64,000 nucleotides of DNA from Deuterostichococcus epilithicus. Its lineage: Eukaryota > Chlorophyta > Trebouxiophyceae > Prasiolales > Stichococcaceae. Position 1 is the first letter of the stretch. Each line of letters starts with the position of its first letter. The notes under the pieces are model-generated. The model was not told where the DNA came from. It ran no database searches and saw only the letters and a list, made by a program, of their open reading frames with translations. The DNA lies in contig JAVTLE010000016.1 of the NCBI GenBank assembly GCA_033439295.1, positions 1,240,001 to 1,304,000 on the forward strand, in the 5' to 3' direction. This document shows positions 11,975 through 24,710 of this stretch, piece by piece. A program made the position numbers and the translations under genes.

Positions 11975-12430
11975 GCGTCGTTATCAAGGCGCGCAGCCGC
12001 TCCCCAGAAAGTGTGACTGCCGGTGCTTGGCCAGGTGCAGGCGTAGGAGGGGGGCGGCACAGACAGGCCTATGATGCGGGCCAACGAAGGTTTGAAGCCT
12101 CTGTGCTGTTCTCAGGCTCTGCTGCCGAAAAACAGAGCGCACGAAGGTTCACGCGGGATGGTGATCAGAGTGCTGCTCGCATACCAGGTCGATGTCCGTG
12201 AAGGAGGGTCACTGCATTCCTGCGAATACTGCTTTGATCCAGTTTGTGTGCTTCACTCTGCAGAGGCTGTGCGCCTTGGGCAGAGAAATGGAATCTCACA
12301 TCACGTGCACTCAGCCAGCGCGCGCGAGAGGGCGCTTGCTGGTCCATTCTGGTCCATTCCGGAGCTCGTCGCGTCATATCGCGCACTACTTCGCGAAAAT
12401 TCATTACATCCGAAACACAAATCGGTCACC

Positions 12431-14306
12431 ATGCTGGAGATCGTGGAGCTTCCGAACGAAGAGCCGATCGAGGACCCCATCCAGCGGCTGCAGCGCGGCG
12501 ATAGCCCCTCTGCTACATCCTCCGATGACTTGCAGCTCATCAAGCCGCAACCCGGGTAAGTTGTGCGTCGTTTTGTCAAATGTTGATGTAGGCATGCAGG
12601 CATGTGTATCTGGGCATTGAACATGGACGGCGCATCGAAAACAGGTTCGTGATCAAGACCGCTGATGATGCGGGACACAAGGTCTTCATCAACGTGTGTG
12701 GCGCGCTTGAGGTGGACGCGCCGGGCGACTGGACCGATGGGCAGGTGTTCATTCTCGCCTCTGTCTTTCCCTCAGCGCTCAAACATGCATCAGACAAGCA
12801 CCAGGAGGGCGTGCACACAATATTAAGCATGAACTATGCGCACAGGCATCCTGGTGCTTCAATAATAGTCTCGTACAGTCTGATGTGGAAGTCATAGCAC
12901 AGCCCGCGCGCGCGTGCGCAGATCCCGGGGGCGGCAGCGAAAGCCCTGGAAGACCTCGACAGCCCCGAAGCCTCGGCCGGAAACGAGGCGCTGCGCTTCC
13001 CGCTCAGCCTCAGCCAGCGCCAGGAGGATACAGACCACACCGGGGCCCTCTGCTACGTATTTGACGCCGTTTTCAATAGTGATGTGGTGCGCTACCAGCT
13101 CTGTGTCACTACAGGATTGCACTCCAGTCGCTGGCACGCCACAGGCTGCAAGTGCACTACGAGGACAGACTTCAGGGTGGAGTCCATCTAACGATTCATT
13201 GTATATTCTGCCGCACAGATGCAGGCCGCATCAAACATGCGGCGCCTGAAGACATTCCTCATCCAACTGCTCATGGCGCATGTGGCACAGAAGGTCAACC
13301 GTGTTTCCGCTCAAGCCCCGAAACGACTCATTCCGTTGCATACCACCTGCCTCGAGTACATCTGCTGCGAGCCTAATGTGCCTGCCGGACAACATGCTGT
13401 AGTAGACCAGCACGAATACGGCTGAGGCGGGACGAGCAACATGTTCTGTACCTGGCGTGCAGCACAAAATGACGCTGGACAGCGTCAACTACAAGCTGCC
13501 ACGCATGCGGTACAAGGGTGCCGGCGGCCCTGCGCCGCAGTACATCCGCAAGGCGGCCCAGCCTCTCATCACAGAGGTGGCGGCAGACTCGGTGGCAACC
13601 GATCCTCAGCTGGCGCTGCGCCTTGACAAGCCCAAGCAGCAAAAGGGTAGACCGAAGAGTGCCCAGGGGCAGCCAGCAGCAGCGGCGGCGGCAAGGCAGG
13701 CAGCGCCTGAGCAACGGAAGGTGATCGCGGCTGCGGCGCTGCAGCAGCAGCAGCAGCCAGCACCGCGGTCGCCAGGCTCTGCCGCTCAAGGTGGCACCAT
13801 TGTGCTTTCCCAAAGATCTAAACGTACTGTCATTAGCGGACGAACATCACAGCCAATTAGTCCTGAGCACGTTCTTGACTGCGCAGAACTCACATACAGC
13901 GTGGCGTTTGAGGGCTGTCCGGCCACAGCTGCCACCATAGTGGTGGAGTCGCTGGCGCTGCGGAGTTGCCAGGCGGGTGACGTCGCCATCTCAGCAGCAT
14001 TCGAGTTGGTCACCATCCGCGTGCAGCACCAGAGCCTGGAGGTGTGGGTGGTCAAACGTCGTCCAGTGCTGACACGACATGCACCTCATGGATTGCCTGT
14101 GAAGCAATGAGCAAGCGACCGCGCACCACCTCACATGCTGCTTCGGCTTTCGTTTCCAGGTCAAGCTGCCGTTCAGCGTCGACGGCGCTGCAGCGGAGGG
14201 CGTCCTTGAGCCTGACCAGGGCCGGCTGCGGGTCATGCTGCCGTTCCAGGCTTACGGCGATGCCTTGCAGTTCAGCAAGCTTCCGGCGGCTGTTGCAGCG
14301 CACTAA
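12431..14306 (+). CDS. PIH1 domain-containing protein (PIH1D1/Nop17 type)
   Basis: Six exons (12431-12555, 12645-12744, 12922-13086, 13219-13293, 13463-14041, 14160-14306) join perfectly into 396 residues. The PIH1 core is clear: KPQPGFVIKT, KVFINVCGALEVDAPGDW, NMRRLKTFLIQLLMAHV, YKLPRMRYKG. A Gln/Ala-rich linker follows, then a C-terminal CS/alpha-crystallin-like domain (VTIRVQHQSLEVKLPF; LRVMLPF). PIH proteins work with HSP90 and the R2TP complex in assembling large complexes, including snoRNPs, PIKKs and, for some members, axonemal dyneins. The best guess is the general R2TP member, but a ciliary PIH paralogue cannot be excluded. That matters because a decayed dynein gene lies about 10 kb away. 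Confidence 0.85.
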
Positions 14307-14635
14307 TTGGGATGGTCCAGATGGGCCCGCGAACTTCACCACCGCTCAAAACGAACAAGCACATTGTCAGCGAATGGACCAATGATCAGGATCAGGTCAC
14401 CGACGCGCAGTCAGCGACCTGATCCAAAACACATTCGAACGGCGGAAGGTCGCAGCATGCACAGCATGCCCCACCTCTCGAAAACATTTGCGCGCAAAAT
14501 CTGCAGTCAGAAGCAACTGCAGTCTCTTCCAAGCCTATCCCGATGTCTTTGGTTTCCCACCAGCCTGCACTAAGTCGCTTCGCCATTGGCTCTCGTCAGC
14601 GAGTCAACCTCGTTGGTCGATCCGCAACACGAACT

Positions 14636-17600
14636 ATGAATGTCAGCGACGACGACCTGGTCGTGGACGTCGACTTCTCAGCTCCCGTCAGGCAACTTCA
14701 CATTTGATCGCCAGATCCTCATGGGCAATCTTTCCTGCTGACACATCGACAACATGTGTCTCGTAGGCCAGCGCCTCAGCCTGTTAGCGAGCCACGACGC
14801 AACAGCTGCATCGAAGTCGCGCACATCTGCTGCGAATTACTTGGAATCGGGCGTGCGCAGTGTCATCCGAGGACAAGTGTTGCCGCAGGGAAGCGGGAGC
14901 AGCGGCACAGCACTCCGATGTGGTCGACCTGACATCAGACTGTGAGGATGCGGTGGACATGTCCGGCCATAGGACTACAACGGCGCGGCCGCAGGGCCAC
15001 CAAGCCGGCGGCAAGCGAGGCTGGGATGGCGGCGCGGCCAATGTGCCGCCGCCCTCCAAGCGGTGAGCAACAAAAAGCCTTTTGGCACGCAAGAGCCACG
15101 AGAATTGGACGAAGCTGCAAAATCTCAACTGCTGAGGATCTTGGAGATGCATTGCGCTTGCGGTGCCGCGAAACTTGCCACCAGCAACTTCCTCCACCAC
15201 CACAGGTTGTGTACGCGGCGACAACAGAGTAACAGGCCCACCACCAAGCGCTGTCTCGTGCACGTTAACCCAGGTCGCAGCCAGTCAGCAGGCTCTCCCA
15301 GGAGCCGCGGCTGACGGGCGGCAGGGCGGCGTCACAGGACATTTGGCTTTCGGCAGAGCGGGCGGCATCGCAGAGCACCGCAGCCGATGCTAAGTCGCAG
15401 CGGGCAGCGGAGCGAAGGCGGGTTGCTGACGAGAAGAAGGCACAAAAGGAGATGGAGAAGCTGGAAAAGGCCAGGGCAAGGTGAGTCCGGTTGTGCTATG
15501 GAGGCTCCCGCTGCGCTGCATAGGCAAGCGTCTTTGTGAGGGGCTGCGCCCAGGTGGTATTCAAACGACGAGGCTTCAGAGTGCGCAAGCACTGTACAAC
15601 AGGAGATGGGCGGTTGTGAACAGGAAGGCTCTCCTGTGCCGCAGGCAGGAGGCTCGGGAGGCAAGGGCTGCGGAGAAGCAGGCTGAGAAGGCCGCAAGAA
15701 ACCGGCAGAAGGAGCTTGTGCGCCAGCAGCGAGGTGTGTACCCTGCCTGTGCTGCCGGCGGTGCGGTGTGGCCAGCGCCCGGCGCCCGGCGGCGCCACTC
15801 ACCAACCCGCAGCGTCAAGCTTTGGCAGATGGCCTGCTGCTAGCAGCATGCGCCAGTCCAAAGGAGCAGCGGCAGGCGGCGCAGCTTGGCAGGAGAGCAC
15901 AGAATGCAGCGCCCGCCTGAAACTGCTGCGCGACGGGCACTGCTGTGAAACTGTTGTGTGACTGCTGTGAGACGGAGACTGCTGCGCGCCCTCATCTGGC
16001 AGGGAGGCTGGCGGACCAGGAGATACAGGCGGTGCTGAGCACCGAGATGGCTATGCTGCCGGCGGGGCACCAGGCCATGGAGCGGCTAAAGGCCAAGCAG
16101 TACGCGTTCACCATCGCGCCGGCGCCGCTGGCGCCGCTGCCCTGCCTGTCATGGCGCCGCCAGCAGGTCGTCGGAAGCGGCGGCGCAGGCGGCTGCGACA
16201 GCCAGGGCCAGGTGGGCTGATCCGGGGTGCCTGCAGCTGGCACAAAGCGGCGCCAGATGCTGCAAGTGGCTGCAGCTGTGTCGAGGGCCGGGGTGTAGCG
16301 CCTCTGTGCATGCAGGCGCACCTGTCTCTCGCTGTGGCGCCATTCGGCTCACAAGCATCCGTACAGATCCAGGTCTGCAATGCAATCAGGAGCACCTGAT
16401 TGCACAGGGTAGGAATCTCTTTTTGGAAAATGTAATCTGAAAAAACTTGCTGCCAAACCTCAGGCCGCAAGAGCACAAGGGATCACTGTGACCACCGTCC
16501 CTGAGGCTCGACACCCACGTTGCAGGCGTCAGACGGTGGCGCGCCGCTACAAGCAGGGGACGCAGAGGAGGTGCCCTACGTCCTGGTGTACCTGAAGGTG
16601 GGTCTGGGGATTCCCTGTCGATAGGTAGCACAGCCGCTGGTCGACGACGCTAGGGACGCCCATTCCGGTAGCGGGTTTCCGTCTCGGCTGCTTGCAGCCA
16701 CGCGGTAGCGAGCCGGGGGATGTCCAGGAGAGTCCTGTGGAGGCTTGGGAAGCAAGGACCCTGGAGGCAGGCCTGCGTTCAGCGTTGCGTCTGTGGCAGT
16801 GCTAAATGGCGGTGCTGTGTGGTGCTCTGCAGGCGGACGACTTTGTCACGGAGGTGGAGCGCGGCAGTGTGGAGGCACTGGTCAAACGAGCGGCGGCGGC
16901 GCACCCGGCCGCCACCCTGTGCCTGCTCATCGACGGGCTGTATCATTACGTGGAGCAGCGCGAGCGCCGTGAGTTCAGGTGCGCTGCCCGTTCTTGGTCT
17001 CTGTTCATACATGTTCAGTACCGCATGTTGTGCTGCCGGCCCAGCGGAGCAGCAGACCCTGCGGCAGGCAGGCACCGGTGCCCGATCCTGCAGCAGCTCA
17101 TCAACTCCGAGCGCCGTTTGCTCTGCAATGCGAGAGTCGATCACACGAAACTGCTAGACACCAAGATGGCGGCAAGGCAAGTGAGGGATGCGCGGCCGCG
17201 GGTGCGGCGCCACACATCCGCTGGTGGAGCATGCAACCGGTGAGGGACGTCACTGCGTCGCGCGGCTGACGCCCAGAGTCGCCGAGCCTGAACATTCAGT
17301 CGTCGGCCTGGACACCGGCTCCTCGCTCATCACAGGCAGGCGGGCGGCGCGGGCGCGGGCGGCGCGACGCACACCTTTGGGCGGCGGGCGACGGAAGAGG
17401 CCGTCATGCGCCTGGTCACAAGGTATCCTGGCGTGCGCCACCGCATTGTGCACGACGCAGCCCAGGCGGCGGAGCACATCGTCATGCTCACCCGCGCGCT
17501 TGCGCACCAGCCCTACAAGTTGCAGGTGCACCCTGCAGTCCGCCACCCTCCCCCTGGTGCGGCTGCCACCCGCCCGCTGAGGCAGCTCCAGAGACTGCCC

Positions 17601-18362
17601 ATGTGGCAGCCCAGGCGCATGTCCATGACGGTGCAGACTGCCCCCGCTCAGCAATTTGGTGGGCTTTGGTTGGTGTTTGCATCAGATGCATCAGACTGGC
17701 CGCAGCAATGCAAGCTGTCTTGACAGCCGTGCGGCAACCAGCAGCGGAACGATGGCTTCGATTCATTGGGTCCTGCTGACATCAGACGCCCGACCCGCGC
17801 CGCGCAGGACATGTTTCTGGAGGTGCACGGCGCTGCGGGCGACAGCCAGGCGTCCGCGGCGCTGCTGACGCGGGCGCCGCTGCCGCCGGGCCGGGAACCA
17901 TTCTACAGAGCGCTCAATTACACCCCCTCCATGGGGCCCGCCTCCGCGCACATCATCGCGATGCAATACCCTAGTCTGGGCGCCCTCATGACCGCCTTCC
18001 TGGACCCTTCCAAGTGCGCTGCTCACCAGATGTCTTGAAGCGCCTTTGGGCAGTGTGGTAGCATCCCAGCGGCTGCAACGCATCATGTCTGCTGGGGTCC
18101 TCGAGTGCTGGCAGATGGCTGTTCCAGATGTTCCTGTTTGATTCATGGACCGAGGGAGCCTCAGATGCAGAATGCACATGCTGCTGACGGCTGTGTCGGC
18201 ACCGCGCGTCGCTCCGCCCGCAGGAGCGACGCGCAGAAGACGAAGATGATCTCGGAGCTGGAGAAGCCGACGGAGAACCGTCGCAGGGTAGGCCCGGCCG
18301 CGGCGCAGAAGCTGCTGCGCGTGCTCACCGCCACGGATCCCGACCTGCCTGTGCAAGGATGA
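14636..18362 (+). CDS. EME1: Crossover junction endonuclease subunit EME1
   Basis: EME1 pairs with MUS81 to cut branched DNA such as 3' flaps and nicked Holliday junctions in the nucleus. The N-terminus is acidic (MNVSDDDLVVDVDFSA; SDVVDLTSDCEDAVDM, a SUMO-interaction-like motif). A charged coiled coil follows (ADEKKAQKEMEKLEKARAR; AEKQAEKAARNRQKEL). The ERCC4-type region includes EIQAVLSTEMAMLPAGHQAM and SWRRQ, EEVPYVLVYLKADDFVTEV, ATLCLLIDGLYHYVEQR, EEAVMRLVTRYPGVRHRIV and LTRALAHQPYKLQ. The helix-hairpin-helix end has GPASAHIIAMQYPSLGALM and ENRRRVGPAAAQKLLRVL. Phases agree from about 15661 to the stop at 18360-18362. The first exon joins are uncertain. It converges on the KH gene. Confidence 0.8.
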
Positions 18363-18762
18363 GCTAACAGAAAAGTCTGTGTTTCTGCTTCAGACACTGT
18401 GACTGGAAGCGGGAACACACTCTAGGTAGGTAGGTGCTCGTGTTGAGAGTCAGCCGTTTGAAAAGCGTGGATAACTAGAACAGGAACGATTATTGGCAAC
18501 ATCATTCCTTCAGTAGGCGTGGGCTGCTCGTGACTTGCAACCTTCAATCTGCAATGTCTGACAGGAGATAACCTTGCTCAGAAATTGTCCAGAGGCACTG
18601 TGCCATGCCTTTTTGTATGGCAGATGTGTTCTGGTAAACTGTGGCGCCGTGCAGCGGAGTGCATGAACTCCTTTATTAAGGGAGTTCTTGCACAAACTGC
18701 ATCGTTAGAAGTGCACGATCTAACGTGTCTGAAGATCTGTATTGCACCATCCCTGATGCCAG
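18363..18762. other. Intergenic spacer between convergent genes
   Basis: This holds the 3' flanks of EME1 (+) and the KH gene (-). A short GTAGGTAG run lies near 18425. No supported gene. Confidence 0.5.
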
Positions 18763-21478
18763 TCAGCCCTCCAGTTGCTGGCAGAATTTCACTATGCCGA
18801 CTGCCAGGTCCTGCGCAGCGTCGTTCGCCGCGCCCCGGTCGACGGCAAAGTTGAGTTGCGGGCAGGTGAGCGCCACCTCCAGGTGCGGCGCCGGCGCCTC
18901 GTCCCGCACCTCTGTGAAGGTGATGCGCAGGGTGGCGCCGCCAGGGCCCTGCATGCGCGCAAGGTGTGTGCAGCAATTGCGCAGCAAACCTCAACCTGGA
19001 CCTCCAACTCAATGTTTGCTGGTGCCTCGCGGGCAGGCAGTCTCTTCCTGTACATGTTGAACACAACTGCCAAGTCGCAACACATGACCCGCGCTCCGTG
19101 TGAGGCCTCGTGCAGCACGATACCCTCGTGGACTCGAAGATCTGCTTGCTCTTGAAGCGGACGCTGTCGGACTCGAGGCACGCATCCGGCGGCACGATGA
19201 GCTGGCCTCCGCTGAGGCGGCAGCTCGCAGCGATGCGGCGCGCTTCGGTGTTGTCGGACGCCTGCAGAGCAGCAGTACGACTGATTGCTCTGCGTCAGCA
19301 GGCCTGGTGCGCCTGGTGAGAACATGTTGTGTAGATTTGTGCCGGACTGGTAAACTGCCGTGTAACCTCTCGGGCATGTTGAGTTCGACTTGGCTAAGAA
19401 TGGAGGTCTCCTCAGATTTCGAGGTCCCTACAGCAGCCTCACCGCTTGCGCATTGTGATCTTCCTTGATGAGCTTGAGGCGGAAGTCTGCCGAGTCAGCC
19501 GCCACTATGGCCAGCACGTCGAGCTTCTTGCAGTCAGCCGACACCTTGCGCACCTCCAGGCTGTCGCCGCTGTAGTTGGTCAAATTAAAATTCGCTCCCT
19601 TCAAAGACCAGTTCCGCAATGTGCTTGTTTGGAAAACAGCACTGTTGCGGCACAGCATCAACACGGCAGCAAGGATGCAGCACCGCAATTGACGGGTCCC
19701 ACCCTGCCAGGCGGCCAGACCCAAGGTATTGCAGCGATTTCCTTGCAGTTCCAGTCGTCATATTGCAAGACGGCACCGCAGATAGGTCGGGCCACTGCGT
19801 TCAGTGTGGCTGACCTGCAAAAGGAGACCTTGTGGCGCTTGAGGTGGGCGCGGTCGAGCAGGTGCAGGGTGATGGTCGACTTCTCCTCCACCAGGCAGAA
19901 GCCCTGCGCCAGTGCTGCGGCCCGCAGCGCCTCTGACCGATCCTCTGTGATTGCATTGCTGTACTTGGGTAGCAGCTGGCTGCCCTGCCACTTCCGCTGC
20001 GGAGGCAGGTCAGACCACAACGTCACAAGCGGAGCAGCAGACAGAGATAGAGCTGATTAGCGGCGGCCGTATCGTTGCATATCAAAGGGCAAGACGCTGG
20101 TGGCTCATTCGTTGCATGATATGCGCAGGGGTTTAATTCACAGAAGCAGGCGTTCCACTTCCGTCAGAAGCTGTTCTGACTTTATGCGACGCAAAGGGCG
20201 GTGAGCAGATTGAGGTTGGGCTGAGCCCTCACTCTCAACAAAGGCGATGACATGCTGCCGCCAGTGACACCATGAGCCATTAGAAAAGGGGCCTATTGCG
20301 CAGTCCCAGGCTCCCTGTCGCTTCGGGTGGTTGTATCACAGCAAAAACGTCCGATGCAACGATCTCACCTCCAGCACTGCCAGGTCTTGCACCGGCGACT
20401 TGACGTTTGATGCGGTCCGGCTCCATTGGAACGTCTGCGCCCCTGCCACATATCAAAGCCCTTTGAGGATGCTGAACCATGAAAAAGCAACCCAACCAAT
20501 ACTCAAAAGTGAGAGGACTGCAAGATTAACGTGGCAGACTTGCTGCTTACCAAAGTTGATGCGGATTTTCAGCGTGCCGTCGCTGTCGTGGCTGCGTTCT
20601 TGGCATGCTGTTCGCAGCATCTGGCTGACTGCTTCCGAGAGTTCGTCAGCTGTGTAACACCGCCGCGCCTTGCGAGACACGCCATCAAAGCGCCTGCATC
20701 CCAGCACGTACGTGATCTCTATGAGATTTGCCGCCGTATGTACCCATAAATCTGCCAATGCGGGGTCAGCCTATTCTTTGTACAAAGTCTCTGTGCGGCA
20801 CGAGTTACATCTCAGCAAAATGAATGACCATTCAGGCTTACTGGGAGCAGCTGACAACACGAGATCGAAGGTATCTGCCAGACTGTCCGCAGCGCCGCCG
20901 TCAGGCGGCGTAGTGCCGCCGGCGATGTGCTTGATGCGCAATGAATGTCGACCCTGCCCTGTAAGACGGCAAGCCTGATAATAATGTGAGCAACCTGCTG
21001 CAGAATCCCTCAAGTGTTAAAAGGCGGTCTTTACACGCAACGAGGTCAGACTGGTGACACCTGATGCCACCTCCAGCCGGATCTTCGTTTGAAACGAGGC
21101 CAGGTCGGAGAAGACGGCCTGTGTATTGAGGGGATGTCGACCTGCCGGAAATGCAACCGAACGTGAACATCTGCACAATCCAGCGCAGCTCGAATCAGCA
21201 ATCTCGAAGACAATCCACGCAATCTCAGTGTGCCTCGTGCCTTTGTGCTGCGTGAGGGACTTGAACGGGTTCAGAATTAGGTCTCTCGCCGTCGCAACCT
21301 TTTCCGGCGGGCCATAAAGCTGCACACTGTTGCAGTCCGGGAGAACGCTGATCTGGCGGCCGTAGAGTCCGCTCCGTTGTTTCAGCCATTGCACGTTTTT
21401 GCCGCCTGACCCGATCATTATACCAGCCGTGACACTTTCAGGGAAGGGCAGCAACTCTTTCGTGTGGCGGCGGCTCAT
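18763..21478 (-). CDS. KH-domain (RNA-binding) protein of unknown function
   Basis: The first exon, from ATG 21478 (alternative 21544), encodes ESVTAGIMIGSGGKNVQWLK with the IGxGG-N loop of a KH domain, followed by ISVLPDCNSVQLYGPPEKVA, so it should bind single-stranded RNA or DNA. Downstream exons in phase include ASFQTKIRLEVASG, RHSLRIKHIAGGTTPPDGG, LIEITYVLGCRRFDGVSRKA, TFQWSRTASNVKSPVQDLAV, LLPKYSNAITEDRSEALRAA, STITLHLLDRAHLKRHKVSF, LKGANFNLTNYSGDSLEVRK, GGQLIVPPDACLESDSVRFK and LRITFTEVRDEAPAPHLEVA, ending at TGA 18763-18765. I do not recognise the rest of the protein. There is no membrane segment. Confidence 0.65.
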
Positions 21479-21544
21479 CGTGTGATTACTCACTTGAAAG
21501 TCACTCTGGCTGCACCTGAAAGCTGGTGTGGCATTCATTGCCAT

Positions 21545-23370
21545 CTCACTAAGGTTTCAAGTGCCGGGTACCAGACACGACGGTGCTCAGCACCGCCAGC
21601 ACGATGATGTGGCAATGTGCTCGACCCGGACCAATTACCACTCTAGCATCCAGCAGTAACCATGCGGATCTGTCCCGCGACATGCTGCAGTTACACTCCT
21701 GCCAAGATCTACAGCGACCATGTATGCTGTTGCACCGTCAGATGTTTGCCGGCAACAGCATTCTCCTGCATGTAGAAGAAACGTTGCCAAAAGACCAGCC
21801 AGGATTATGTCTATGCAAAACAGCACCGGGCATTCAGCCAAAACAGATGGGTAACTTGAGCACCACAAGCCAGCTTGCGTCACCCCAGGGGTCCTCCTAT
21901 TTGCACAGGGTCCGAAGCACGCTCGGACCTGGCATTCACGTGATGCGCACGGACTACCGACTTTGTCGTCGATGCTGCTGCCGAATGGCCTCCGGCAAAG
22001 GCTCTGCCGCAGGCTGCACGACCACCACTGCAGGCTGCTGGCCTCCCGCCGGCTGTGACGGCGTCATTGACCTGTGCAATGGCACTTGCAGGTTCGATTT
22101 CCAGCACACAATGTGTGCGTCGCAATTGCAGATGTATCTTGGCACCCACCGACTTGACCGTGATCTGTCAGTGGGACAGGTGAGGCATCCTCATCGCATG
22201 CGACACAGCGCACCTGCCGGAGGTCTCCGCCACCCATAGAGCCATTTTGAACACGCCAAAGACACCGACTGCTGCCACAGCCACGGCCCCGAGCGCTGCA
22301 TCGTGCAAGAGGAACGCCTCGCTGCAGCTCGTGGATGCAATGCAGCAAGACACACGCATGTCGCTGAGCATGCAATTGGTGATGCAGGCGGCGGCAGCAT
22401 ACACTGTTCTGACAACAAGGCGCTTGAGGCGCGCACCTCCGCTGCCCATGGCTGCCATGGTGGCAAAGGCGCCGGGAGGATCTGGCGGCGGCTCTGCACT
22501 GGCTGCCGGGTCTACATGCGGATCTGCGGCGCAGTCACAGCAGCCATGATTGCGGAGGTCTCGGTGCAAAACAGGCTCACGAACGACAGCAGTGTCAATC
22601 CGGCCATCATGCTCATCGAGACCGCGAAAACACCTGCGTTTGGCTGTGCAGATTGCGAAGACATCATGCGGCAGCTGGCAGCGGCTCCGCTGTGTAGCAT
22701 GCGCGGCTGGCACGCACTGTAGGCGCTCGGCATGCGCAGGCAGGTCTTCAGGCAATGCATAGCGATAGTACGTCACGCAACGGCTGCTGCAATCCTTGCT
22801 GGCTGTTGAAAGAGATGTCGATGTATCGGGTTGGCCACTGGCAGGTTTCGTCTGGAAATTGATGCTGAAGCTTCAAGGCTGAGTGCTTATATCTGAATGG
22901 CAATGCAGGTTGGCAACACAAGATCTCTTATGAGTGAACAAGCAGGCAATATGAATGAGGCTGCGACTTGCAAGGCTTGCTCCAGTGAAGGGAATCACAT
23001 CAACAGTTCACCTCAGCATCCCGCATGCTGGCGCGAAGGGAGAGCCTGTCCGGACAGCATCAAGCCGTTGCAATGCGATCGCCGGCGAGCGTTCTCACAT
23101 GTCACGAAGCCTTCGGTTCCTCAGCTAGCCTCCTTTGAGCTGGGCAGCGGCCGCATGGCGTAGGCAGGCACCGGCGCGGGAACGGAGGGATGTCCAGTTC
23201 CAAGAAAGTGAGTTTCGCGTCGTTGAAGCGTGAATGGTTTACTATTCGAATGCAGAGGCCCTTGCGGATCAGAATCAATGCTCTCAGAAGCATATGGTGC
23301 CCTTCTGCATGTCGACGTTGACCTGTGACTGCTACGTTTTGACACGAGGTCCAGGCACAGGCTCAGGCAG
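21545..23370. other. Intergenic stretch with unconvincing reading frames
   Basis: Two long overlapping frames exist, 21583-22239 (+, 218 codons) and 22168-22776 (-, 202 codons). Both have compositions typical of antisense or random GC-rich frames. The minus-strand one contains a hydrophobic run (AALGAVAVAAVGVFGVF), so a small membrane protein is possible but unsupported. The promoters of the KH gene and the dynein gene should lie here. Confidence 0.4.
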
Positions 23371-24710
23371 AATGGCAGCTGCTGAATGCCCAGATGTGCA
23401 GCACTCCAGATCCAAAAGCTTTCTGGATTTTCTGCAGGTGCCGACCCCCACTAGCCCGGTCAGGAAGGCGGTCTCGACAGCCGCTGCGCGCACAAAAGCG
23501 TCCGCTGCGGCACTGGGCATGACATCAATCTTGAGCGCAGCCCCGGCTGGCGAAGCCCGGCACTCTGCAGAAACCTTCTCTAGTGGAGCCCGAGTGTTTG
23601 GCGGCGTCCCGGTCAGCAATGGCACAGCACCAGCACCGCCGCACGGCTGACGGTGGCGGCGCAGTGGCAAATGCCGGCAGCGGCGTCCGGCGGCCCAGCA
23701 ATGGCGCTGCAGAGGCTGTGGCATTTGTGGGGGCCGCAACGAGGACTGGGCCGCCAGAAGCTGTGGGCGCAGGCGCTGCCGCAATGCCTGCAAGGGGCAG
23801 GTCACCAGCGAGGAGTGGGCCGCTTGCAGGTAGAGGCGTGTCTCCTGCCAGGAAAAGTGACGGCGCAGCAGCAGCGCCAGCATCTGGCGCACCTGCAGCC
23901 AGAACAGCGTCGCCGCCAACGAGGACAGATCGCCCGCTCACAAAGCTGTGTCACCGCCTGCGAGGGCTGCGCCATCCGCCGCGAAACCAGCCGATCCCAG
24001 CAGCGCCGGCCTGGCTGCCAGCAGCGCACGCAGCAGCGCCGCCGGTGAGGCGGCAGAGCGGCAGCGTGCCTGCGCGGACAGCCACCGCAGCAGCAGCTGC
24101 TGCGCCTGCAACAAGGCGCCCCAGCCTGCGGCCTGCCACCACTGCCGCGGCCGGACCGCGCGGGGCACGTCCCCCTCACGACCCAGGCAAAAACCATCAC
24201 ATCCTGCCAGCCAGCCGGCGCCGCAGAGGGTGAAGGGGACAGGGGCGGCGGGCGCCGCACCAGCCTCCACGCCAGCGGCTGGGGCCGCAGCAAAGCAGAC
24301 AGCAGCCGGCGCGGCAGCCACGGCATTGGGCGGTGCCGCCGAGCCGGTCGCTGCCGGCACAGCAGAGCGGGTGGTGAACGGTGGCAATGCTGACACCGGC
24401 ACCGGGGCAGCGCCCGCAGCGCCGGTCCCAGTACAGGTGGGCTTGCCCTGCAGCTTCAAACACGGAACTTCGGAGATGTAAACTCATATCGCTCACAGCA
24501 TTTTTCAGACATCTCTCATGGCATTTCAGCACATCGACGGATGCCAAAGCTGATATTGTTGGAAGGACAAATGTCGCCTGTGCTGTGCAGCACAATGCTG
24601 ACCGACGAGGGACATGCATCCTGCTGTAGCTGCTGCAGGATTGCCAGCTGGCACTAAGGTCGACCGCAGCACACTCCCTAATACACATCGAAGATCATTG
24701 GCCGGTGATG
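23370..24710 (+). other. Ala/Pro/Ser-rich reading frames, possible N-terminal part of the dynein gene
   Basis: Successive plus-strand frames read as low-complexity protein: KSFLDFLQ and SPVRKAVSTAAARTKASAAA (to 23650), GAAEAVAFVGAATRTGPPEA and ARGRSPARSGPLAGRGVSPA (to about 23930), then SPPARAAPSAAKPADPSSAG (to about 24480). The frame changes twice without obvious introns. It may be a decayed disordered N-terminus of the downstream dynein chain, or a separate broken gene. Known IC1 proteins have only a short N-terminal tail. Confidence 0.35.

Noticed and set aside
21583-22776. Possible small genes on either strand
   Set aside because: Long but mutually overlapping frames with random-like composition and no domain; the hydrophobic run alone is too weak.
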